Origin: Treponema sp.
Lineage (GTDB): Bacteria > Spirochaetota > Spirochaetia > Treponematales > Treponemataceae
Length of the DNA stretch: 64,000 bases
Assembly: GCA_024402505.1 (NCBI GenBank)
Contig: JAKSTP010000001.1
Span: 1-64,000, forward strand
Reading direction: 5' to 3'
A program made the position numbers and the translations under genes. Numbering within the stretch: the stretch's first letter is position 1; every line of letters begins with the position of its first letter. Under the pieces are notes generated by a model. The model had not been told where the DNA came from, searched no databases, and was given only the letters and a program-made list of their open reading frames with translations. Below are positions 51,859 to 58,865 of the stretch, piece after piece.

Positions 51859-54022
51859 GGAAGTTTCTTACAGTGCTTACAGTATCTTCAAAAGATTCAC
51901 TGCTCTTTTTACAAGGCGGAAGGCTTGCAAGGAAAATGCTTCCGTAGCGTTTTTCTATGATCCGGCGGTCCAGGCACACAACTACACCCCGGTCACTTCC
52001 GCTGCGGATAAGACGGCCTGCCCCCTGACGGAACTTGATTACAGCCTCAGGCACAGAAAGTTCCATAAAGGAATTTCCGCCCCGTTTTTCTACTGCTTCA
52101 CTTCTTGCCGTAAACACAGGATCAGTTGGCACTGTAAAAGGCAGCTTAACAATAATTACCTGTGAAAGGCTTTCCCCAGGCACATCTACTCCCTGCCAGA
52201 AACTGTCTGTAGCAAAAAGCACGGAATCCTTCTGATTTTTAAAAGTATCCAAAAGTTTTGCATTGTCATCGTCGCCCTGCTTAAGAATGAGGCCGTCAAA
52301 ACCAGAAGTAAGTTTTACCGTATTGCATGCACTTTTTAAAGATTCATAGCTTGTAAAAAGAACAAGGGTTCGACCATTGGCAGCCTTAATGAGCCGGGCA
52401 ATGGCCATTTCAATAAACTGCTGAAACTCCATGCGGTCAGGAGATGGAATATCGTTTGGAACAGCAAAAAGCATGTTTGAACTGTAGTCAAAAGGTGAAT
52501 CAAAATCACGGCACACTACCCGTTCCCTTTCGGCAAAACTAACTCCCGTGCGGTTCATCCAGTAATTAAAGGCATTTCCAGTGCGAAGAGTAGCTGAAGT
52601 AAACACAACAGTCTTCATTGGATCATAAACACCGGCATTCATAAGAGGTGCTATATCCAAAGGAGTTGCCGTAAACACAGTGTAATCACCTTCCGACCCC
52701 TGAGCCATTCCTCCAGGAAGCCGTTTTTTCTGAAGCCAGAAAACCTTGTCCTGATGTTCATCCCATTCGGTAAATTCCTTAAACAGGGTAAGATATCCTT
52801 CGAGGCGGCGCACAATAATCTTGCTTTCCCAGTAACTTGGAGTATCTTTGTCTTCTTCCGCAATGCCTTCCATAACAAGATTGCACACATTTACAAAGGT
52901 AGAAAGACTTCCGCAAAGTTCACCAAGAATACTTAAAGTTGGAGAAAAATCCCTGGCATTGGCAGGTGTAATTCTTAAAGTAAGGCTTCGTTCCAGAAGA
53001 TCCTGTGCCACCACTTCAAGGCGGGAAATGTCATTTTTAATGCGGCCAGTAAGTTCAAGAAGATCGGGAACCTTGTCTTCATTGGCAGAAAGTACAATCA
53101 GATTGCAAAGAAAACCTGCTTCACTGGATTTTCGGGTTCTGTACATCTGATTCAAAAGCTTTACCAGTCTGAAACGCTGGAAACTTTCACTGAAAAAACT
53201 GGTTGCCGCACTTTCAATACCGTGGGCTTCATCAAAAACAACCCGTTTATAAGCAGGAAGAACAACCGTATCCTCATAACCACTTCCGTTCATTCTGGCT
53301 TCAATATCAGCAAAAAGAAGATGATGATTTACTACAAGAATCTGTGCATCCGTAGCTTCTTTTCGAACTTTCATAACAAAGCAGTCGTTGAAGTAAGGAC
53401 ATTTTCCACCCATGCAGGCATCACTTTCAGAGTTTACCTTGGACCAGACACTTTCAGGCGGCATAAAAGTAAGATCGCTTCGGCTTCCGTTTTCTGTTGT
53501 TTTGGCCCAGGAATAAATTCTGTCAAAGGCATCAATATCTTCATCAAAAAGATCTTTTAAGGCGGCTGCATCTTCCAGTCTTCTTTTACAAACGTAGTTC
53601 TGGCGTCCTTTTAAAAGAATGAACTTAAATGGACGGCCAATAATTTTTTGAACTGCAGGAAGATCCTTTTCGCAAAGCTGGCTCTGAAGATTGATTGTGC
53701 CTGTAGAAATTACAACCCGTTCTTTATTTGAAAGACACCATAAAACCGACGGGATAAGATAGGCGTAAGATTTTCCAACACCGGTTCCTGCTTCAAAAAC
53801 ACCAAGTTTTCCTTCGTTAAAACTCCAGGCAATGTGCTTCAAAAGTTCAATTTGGCTTGGGCGTTCTTCGAAACGGTCGGAAATTTTAGAAAGTGGACCT
53901 GTTGTGCTTAAATAGTCCCCTGCTTCATCTATATCAAGAGGATTTACAGGTACAAGAGAAGTATCTTCATTTTCGGAAAATGAATCATCCTGTGATTCAG
54001 AAACTGGTATATCCTGTTCCAT
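51848..54022 (-). CDS. dinG: DinG-family ATP-dependent DNA helicase
   Basis: The 724-residue XPD/DinG-type SF2 helicase has Walker A FEAGTGVGKSYAYLIP, motif Ia VISTGTINLQSQL, a four-cysteine Fe-S cluster region (C of NYVCKRR, then CMGGKCPYFNDC), the DEAH box VVFDEAHGIE, and motif VI FRQGAGRLIRSGSDRGVV. It unwinds 5-prime to 3-prime and helps resolve R-loops and damaged replication intermediates. GGTGGAG lies about 9 bases before the ATG. It has no nuclease domain, unlike some Gram-positive DinG. Confidence 0.9.
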   Translation of the reverse strand: MEQDIPVSESQDDSFSENEDTSLVPVNPLDIDEAGDYLSTTGPLSKISDRFEERPSQIELLKHIAWSFNEGKLGVFEAGTGVGKSYAYLIPSVLWCLSNKERVVISTGTINLQSQLCEKDLPAVQKIIGRPFKFILLKGRQNYVCKRRLEDAAALKDLFDEDIDAFDRIYSWAKTTENGSRSDLTFMPPESVWSKVNSESDACMGGKCPYFNDCFVMKVRKEATDAQILVVNHHLLFADIEARMNGSGYEDTVVLPAYKRVVFDEAHGIESAATSFFSESFQRFRLVKLLNQMYRTRKSSEAGFLCNLIVLSANEDKVPDLLELTGRIKNDISRLEVVAQDLLERSLTLRITPANARDFSPTLSILGELCGSLSTFVNVCNLVMEGIAEEDKDTPSYWESKIIVRRLEGYLTLFKEFTEWDEHQDKVFWLQKKRLPGGMAQGSEGDYTVFTATPLDIAPLMNAGVYDPMKTVVFTSATLRTGNAFNYWMNRTGVSFAERERVVCRDFDSPFDYSSNMLFAVPNDIPSPDRMEFQQFIEMAIARLIKAANGRTLVLFTSYESLKSACNTVKLTSGFDGLILKQGDDDNAKLLDTFKNQKDSVLFATDSFWQGVDVPGESLSQVIIVKLPFTVPTDPVFTARSEAVEKRGGNSFMELSVPEAVIKFRQGAGRLIRSGSDRGVVVCLDRRIIEKRYGSIFLASLPPCKKSSESFEDTVSTVRNFLTF

Positions 54023-54050
54023 AAAAGTGCTCCACCCATCCTTTTACGGC

Positions 54051-54081
54051 AAAAAAAAAGACTTGCAAAGCTGCAAGTCTT
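54051..54081 (-). terminator. intrinsic terminator after tRNA-Glu
   Basis: On the minus strand a perfect 10-bp stem AAGACTTGCA/TGCAAGTCTT with loop GCTT is followed by nine T. It starts 3 bases beyond the tRNA 3-prime end. This is the clearest rho-independent terminator in the window. Confidence 0.9.
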
Positions 54082-54083
54082 AT

Positions 54084-54155
54084 CATCTCCTAGCAGAATT
54101 GAACTGCTGTTGTCGGGATGAAAACCCGATGTCCTAACCACTAGACGAAGGAGAC
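54084..54155 (-). tRNA. tRNA-Glu (anticodon UUC)
   Basis: The 72-nt gene folds into a standard cloverleaf. The acceptor is GTCTCCT paired with AGGAGAT (first pair G-U), the anticodon stem TCGGG/CCCGA holds loop TTTTCAT with anticodon TTC, the variable loop has 4 nt, and the T stem AGCAG/CTGCT holds loop TTCAATT. The discriminator is G and CCA is not encoded. It is preceded by a TTGACT-N17-TATATT promoter and followed by a strong terminator. Confidence 0.97.
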
Positions 54156-54180
54156 TTAATCAGTAACAACTGACTTTGAT

Positions 54181-54209
54181 AATATACCAAATCTCCAAAG
54201 TTTAGTCAA
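54181..54209 (-). promoter_or_regulatory. predicted promoter of tRNA-Glu
   Basis: On the minus strand, TTGACT (54204-54209), 17 bases and TATATT (54181-54186) lie 25 bases before the mature tRNA 5-prime end. Confidence 0.75.
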
Positions 54210-54246
54210 CAGCAGAATTGCAATTTTTTAAAATTTTTCTAAAAAA

Positions 54247-55497
54247 TTACATGCCCATATCGAACTTTTTCATGAGCTTTTCCCGCAAAGGTTTAGCTTC
54301 GTTTTCTTCAAGTCCAAGGTCGCAGGCTTTATTCAAATCTTCAAGAGCCTTGTCATATTCACTGATTTCGTAATATGCCATGGCCCGTCTAAGATGTGTG
54401 TGTTTCTGGTAATCGTTGAGTTTAAGCGAATCACTGAAACACTTAATGGCTTCTTCGTAATTTTTCTGAATGGAATAAACAATGCCCTTATAATAGTAAG
54501 TGCGGAAAGTTTTTGGATCCAGTTCAATGCTCTTCGAAAAATCCTGAAGTGCAAGATCATTGTTTCCCATGGAGAAATAAGCCATACCACGGTGTTTAAG
54601 AATTACGGCAAGTACAATTTTATCTGGCTGAGGTTCAGCATGAATAATCTTTGAATAGATATTAACGGCTTCTTCAAGATCACCCTGGTTATGGGCATGA
54701 ATGGCCGCAAGAATCATTTCATCAATAGTTCCGGAAACAAATTTTGAAACCCGGGAAATATTTTCTTCAGCTTTAGGTTTAAGCCCGTCATCTGTAAGAT
54801 TGTCGGCAATGGCATAAAATGAGTTTCGTCGTTCGGCAATTTCCCGCTGAAGTTTGTTCTGATAGTCACGGATTTCCTGGAAAGTAATGTCTGCAAGACT
54901 AAGTGAAGCATTCAAAGAAGCAAGTTTTCGGCGCAAAGGAAGGTCCAATGGAGTAAACTCGTTTTTGTAAATAAGTTCGTGCTCTACTTCGGCCCATGCA
55001 TCCTGAAGAATTGTTCGAATCTGGATTTCACAAACGGCTTCATCACTTAATGGAGGAAGATCCTTGTACTGATCTCCTTTTGGAAGAACATCGGCAGGCA
55101 GTTTTACCAGAACATGAACACTTTCGTATCCGAATTCAGCAAAACTCTTATCAGCACCCTTGTATTCAACTTCGGCAATTTCAAAATTCTCTTTAATCTG
55201 TTCAACTGCCAGATTGATATCTTCCAGAAAGGCGCAGATTACACGAATTCCCATCATATCTGTAAGGCAGATAAGCTCTTTTGCATCAAAAAGTTCAGTA
55301 GGCTTCAAGCGGAGAATCTTTTTGTAATAGCTTTTAAAAGACTTAACTCGCATTTTGTAGGTAGGCTGAGAAGAAAGTTTTAAGATTCCGTTCAGCTTCT
55401 GTTTTACGCCTTCAACTACCTCCCCAAGATAAGGGTGATAGGAATTGTAAAGCACTTCTACACGCTGTTTTGATGGCAATTCGTCCAGATTCTGCAT
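54247..55497 (-). CDS. RelA/SpoT-domain (p)ppGpp synthetase with C-terminal TPR repeats
   Basis: In this 416-residue protein, residues about 30-205 form a RelA_SpoT synthetase: MRVKSFKSYYKKI, DMMGIRVICAF, FGYESVHVLVKLP and CEIQIRTILQDAWAEVEHEL supply the ATP- and GDP/GTP-binding motifs. There is no HD hydrolase, TGS or ACT domain. Residues about 250-410 are TPR repeats (HNQGDLEEAVNIYSKIIHAE, GMAYFSMGNNDLALQDFSKS, AMAYYEISEYDKALEDLNKA). Likely role: production of the stringent-response alarmone, regulated by protein contacts through the TPR. It follows hisS by one base, so the two are co-expressed. Confidence 0.85.
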   Translation of the reverse strand: MQNLDELPSKQRVEVLYNSYHPYLGEVVEGVKQKLNGILKLSSQPTYKMRVKSFKSYYKKILRLKPTELFDAKELICLTDMMGIRVICAFLEDINLAVEQIKENFEIAEVEYKGADKSFAEFGYESVHVLVKLPADVLPKGDQYKDLPPLSDEAVCEIQIRTILQDAWAEVEHELIYKNEFTPLDLPLRRKLASLNASLSLADITFQEIRDYQNKLQREIAERRNSFYAIADNLTDDGLKPKAEENISRVSKFVSGTIDEMILAAIHAHNQGDLEEAVNIYSKIIHAEPQPDKIVLAVILKHRGMAYFSMGNNDLALQDFSKSIELDPKTFRTYYYKGIVYSIQKNYEEAIKCFSDSLKLNDYQKHTHLRRAMAYYEISEYDKALEDLNKACDLGLEENEAKPLREKLMKKFDMGM

Positions 55498-55498
55498 A

Positions 55499-56803
55499 TT
55501 ATTTTCCCAAAATCAGTTTTGCAGCAGATTCAACAGTCTGATCTGCATACATAGAACGGTCCTTCAGATTTTTCAAAGTGAAAGTACCCTTTTCTTTTTC
55601 TTCGGCACTTACAAGGATTCCCCAAGGTACGTTCTTTGCTTCAGTTACATTGTACTGCTGGTTCATCTTTTTTGCTTCAGGATAAACTTCAACATTTACA
55701 CCTTCTTTTCGGAGGCCTGCAGCAATCTTCTGATAGTAAGGAGCATCTGCATTGTTGGAACAGAATACTTCTGCGTCAAGGAAGCTGCCTCGTTTTTCAA
55801 TGCGGCCAAGCTGTTCAAGACCTGCAATAAGGCGGTCAAGACCAATGGAAGTACCAACTCCAGGAAGTTTTTCTTTCATGTAAAGACCGGCCAGGTTGTC
55901 GTAGCGCCCACCAGAACAAACTGAACCAATGGAAGGAAGTTCGTTCAGGAAAGTTTCGTAAACAACACCAGTGTAGTAATCAAGTCCCCGGGTAATACTT
56001 GGATCCAGCATGTATGTTTTTTCAATACCGGCTGCTTCCATCATGGCGTAAATTTCTTTCATGCGGATAGAATCTTTGTCTTCACCGCCGGCCAATTTTT
56101 CAAGCTTTTCAAGAACTTCAAGGAAACTTCCCTTTGTAGAAATATACTCAAGAATCTTCTTTGATTTTTCTTCGTTACCTGTAAATTCCAGAAGTTCCTT
56201 CATTACATTTTCTTCACCAATTTTGGCAAGCTTGTCTACTGAACGGAGAATGTCTTCTGATTTTTCCAAGAGTCCCAAAGTAGAAAGGAAACGGTTGAAA
56301 ATACCACGGTGATTTACGTGAATAGTAATGTCATCAACACCAATGGCAGAAAGAGCTGCTTTCATAACGTTGAGAATTTCAAAATCAGCTGTAGCTGTGT
56401 CGGAACCTACTGTATCAACGTCACACTGAACGAATTCACGGTAGCGGCCAGCCTGTGGTTTTTCTCCTCTCCAAACTTTTGCAATATGGTAGCGTTTGAA
56501 AGGGAGATAAAGTTCACTGTAATGTTCTGCGGTAAAGCGTGCAAAAGGAACAGTAAGGTCGAAGCGCATGGCTACATCACGCCCCCCATTGTCCTGAAAG
56601 CGGAACACCTGTTTTTCTGTTTCACCGTTTGATTTTCTAAGAAGGATTTCTGTGTATTCCAGAACCGGAGTGTCGATTGGAACAAATCCGAAAGAACGGT
56701 AAACAGCCGTAATTTTTTCTGTAAGTGTACTTCGTTCAATTTCTGCCTGTGGCAAGAAATCACGGAAGCCTTTTAAAACGCGTGGTTGAATGAGATTTTC
56801 CAT
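55499..56803 (-). CDS. hisS: histidyl-tRNA synthetase
   Basis: The 434-residue class II synthetase has KGFRDFLPQAEIER at the start, motif 2 YHIAKVWRGEKPQAGRYREF, the histidine-A motif GLDYYTGVVYE, and motif 3 GVGTSIGLDRLIAGLEQ, ending with the anticodon-binding domain. TTGAAA-N17-TATTAT ends 6 bases before the ATG and there is no Shine-Dalgarno sequence, so a leaderless mRNA is predicted. It heads the hisS-relA-type operon. Confidence 0.96.
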   Translation of the reverse strand: MENLIQPRVLKGFRDFLPQAEIERSTLTEKITAVYRSFGFVPIDTPVLEYTEILLRKSNGETEKQVFRFQDNGGRDVAMRFDLTVPFARFTAEHYSELYLPFKRYHIAKVWRGEKPQAGRYREFVQCDVDTVGSDTATADFEILNVMKAALSAIGVDDITIHVNHRGIFNRFLSTLGLLEKSEDILRSVDKLAKIGEENVMKELLEFTGNEEKSKKILEYISTKGSFLEVLEKLEKLAGGEDKDSIRMKEIYAMMEAAGIEKTYMLDPSITRGLDYYTGVVYETFLNELPSIGSVCSGGRYDNLAGLYMKEKLPGVGTSIGLDRLIAGLEQLGRIEKRGSFLDAEVFCSNNADAPYYQKIAAGLRKEGVNVEVYPEAKKMNQQYNVTEAKNVPWGILVSAEEKEKGTFTLKNLKDRSMYADQTVESAAKLILGK

Positions 56804-56814
56804 AGGTGTATAAT
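56786..56814 (+). promoter_or_regulatory. predicted promoter of coaX
   Basis: TTGAAT (56786-56791), 17 bases and TATAAT (56809-56814). The -35 lies in the first codons of hisS, and the -10 overlaps the hisS -10 on the other strand. The leader would be about 34 nt. Confidence 0.6.
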
Positions 56815-56838
56815 AGTATATATAGGTAAAAATTTCAA
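56810..56838 (-). promoter_or_regulatory. predicted leaderless promoter of hisS
   Basis: On the minus strand, TTGAAA (56833-56838), 17 bases and TATTAT (56810-56815) lie 6 bases before the ATG. The -10 hexamer is shared in opposite orientation with the coaX promoter. Confidence 0.6.
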
Positions 56839-56854
56839 ATAACGGACTTCTTTT

Positions 56855-57646
56855 ATGCTTTTAGCTTTTGATATTGGTAACACAAATATAAAGACGGTAA
56901 TTTTCAAAGGTGATGAAATCATTCATACCTGGCGCATAAGCACCGACAACCGCCGCACCGGTGATGAATACTACTCCATTCTCCGTTCTCTTTTCAAAGA
57001 TGCAGGAATAGAACCTGATTCCATTAAAAAGATTGTACTTTCAAGTGTAGTTCCATCACTTATGGGGCCTTTTGTAATTGTAAGCCAGCATCTTACAGGA
57101 AAAAAACCTCTTATTGTAGGTCCGGATATTTACGACAAACTCCCTGTAAAACTTCCTGAAAGCGCAAGAAGCGAAATTGGTACAGACCTTCTTTGTGATG
57201 CTGTAGGTGCCTGGTGCAAATACAAAGGACCTTGCATCATAGCGGATTTTGGAACAGCCCTTTCCTTTACTGCCGTAGATCAGAATGGAAATGTTGCAGG
57301 TGTTGCCATCAGCCCTGGTATTGGAACTGCATTCAAATCTCTTTTCAACAATACAGCACAGCTTCCATCGGTTCCTCTTGAAATTCCTCCCACAAGCCTT
57401 GGAAAAAACACAACCATAGCCATTCAGGCAGGAATTGTTCTTGGATACAAAGGTCTTGTTGAAAGCCTTATTAACGAAATGAAAAAGGACATGGCTAAAG
57501 AATGCGGAACAGATCCTTCAAAAATCAAGGTGATTGCCACTGGGGGACTTAACAGCATGCTTGAACCTATTACAAACATCTTTGACGACACCGACAAGGA
57601 TTTAACTCTTCACGGAATGAAAAAAGTGGTGGACTTTATTGGCTAA
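56855..57646 (+). CDS. coaX: type III pantothenate kinase
   Basis: The 263-residue enzyme phosphorylates pantothenate in coenzyme A synthesis. It starts MLLAFDIGNTNIKTVIF, the phosphate-1 motif of the acetate/sugar-kinase fold. GTDLLCDAVGAWCKY carries the catalytic aspartate, IIADFGTALSFTAVD is the phosphate-2 region, and VATGGLNSMLEP the adenosine site. No strong Shine-Dalgarno sequence is visible before the ATG. The next gene starts inside its last codons. Confidence 0.94.
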   Translation: MLLAFDIGNTNIKTVIFKGDEIIHTWRISTDNRRTGDEYYSILRSLFKDAGIEPDSIKKIVLSSVVPSLMGPFVIVSQHLTGKKPLIVGPDIYDKLPVKLPESARSEIGTDLLCDAVGAWCKYKGPCIIADFGTALSFTAVDQNGNVAGVAISPGIGTAFKSLFNNTAQLPSVPLEIPPTSLGKNTTIAIQAGIVLGYKGLVESLINEMKKDMAKECGTDPSKIKVIATGGLNSMLEPITNIFDDTDKDLTLHGMKKVVDFIG

Positions 57647-58865
57647 AAAATTATTCTTCCTCTCAATTCTGCTTTTCTCACTTCTGGCCTACTCCTGTAC
57701 TTCTTCACCAAAAGCCAACAAAGAAGAACAGATTGCACTTGAAGAACAGAAAGACAACCTTATTGAAGAAGAACCAACCGATCCTCAGAATCAAAAAATC
57801 AATGATGAACTTGTCTGCATCTTTGCAGGGGACGTTATGGCCCACGCACCTAATTTTCAGATGAAGGACTTTTCAAAAATCTGGAAATACATAAAAGATG
57901 TTACCCTTTCGGCAGACCTTTCTTTTGCAAACATTGAAGCTCCTGTTGACGATTCAAAAGACTGGTCAACTTATCCTAGTTTCAACATGCACACCCCTTA
58001 CCTTAAGGCCTGTATCGATGCCGGATTCAACACCTTCTCTCTTTCCAACAACCACACCAATGATCAATATGCTTCAGGAATTCTTGGAACCATGAAAACC
58101 GTAGAAAAACTGAAAGCGGAATATAAGGAAAAAAACATTGATCTGAACTTTTCCGGAATCAGGCAGAAAAACCAGGATTTTACCTATTCTTATTTTGAAA
58201 AAAACGGATGGAAAATTCTTTTCTGCGCCATGACAGAACTTTTGAACCGACCAAACGACAAGGAATACGTAAATTTTGTTCCTCCAAAGACTTCTGACCG
58301 TCAGGCCTACGCAAAATACATCAAGGAACTCCGTGAAACACACCCCTGCGACCTTTTTGTAGTTTCCGTACACACAGCAGAACCTGAATACACCCGGAAA
58401 GTAACCGACGCCCAGGACGAATTTTACGATCTTCTCCTTGCTTCAGGTGCAGACGTTGTATGGGCAAATCACGCTCACATTATCAAAGACAGAAAAGCCT
58501 TTGGTGATGAAACAGGCCGCCTGAGAAAGCTCATAATGTATGCCAACGGAAACACAATTTCTGCCCAGCGTACAAGCCCAAATTTCAATCTTAAAATGAC
58601 CGAACGTGATGACACTGGTGACGGCCTTTTATACCGCGTAGTTTACGCAAAAGATGAAAACGGCAATATTTACATCAAAAATGCAAAAAATATTTTCATT
58701 ACAACATACATCAATACAGCCGGCGAATATGTAATTAGAAAACTGGATAATTCATTGATTGATCTCCTGCTTGATCCTCCTGCACGTCAGGACTGGGCAA
58801 AATATATTGAAAAGCGGATTCAAATCAACAGCTCGGCTACAAAGGAATTACTTGAATGGCAATAG
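57639..58865 (+). CDS. CapA/PgsA-family lipoprotein
   Basis: A TTG start (57639) overlapping the coaX stop gives a 408-residue product beginning MAKKLFFLSILLFSLLAYSC, a lipoprotein signal with lipobox AYSC. The mature protein is a CapA-type metallophosphatase-like domain: CIFAGDVMAHAPNF, SFANIEAPVDD, FSLSNNHTNDQYASGIL and ADVVWANHAHIIKDRK match the family metal-site motifs. Family members act in poly-gamma-glutamate capsule production or are uncharacterised; no pgsB/pgsC genes are nearby, so the role here is unknown. It overlaps the helicase gene start by 10 bases. Confidence 0.85.
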   Translation: MAKKLFFLSILLFSLLAYSCTSSPKANKEEQIALEEQKDNLIEEEPTDPQNQKINDELVCIFAGDVMAHAPNFQMKDFSKIWKYIKDVTLSADLSFANIEAPVDDSKDWSTYPSFNMHTPYLKACIDAGFNTFSLSNNHTNDQYASGILGTMKTVEKLKAEYKEKNIDLNFSGIRQKNQDFTYSYFEKNGWKILFCAMTELLNRPNDKEYVNFVPPKTSDRQAYAKYIKELRETHPCDLFVVSVHTAEPEYTRKVTDAQDEFYDLLLASGADVVWANHAHIIKDRKAFGDETGRLRKLIMYANGNTISAQRTSPNFNLKMTERDDTGDGLLYRVVYAKDENGNIYIKNAKNIFITTYINTAGEYVIRKLDNSLIDLLLDPPARQDWAKYIEKRIQINSSATKELLEWQ

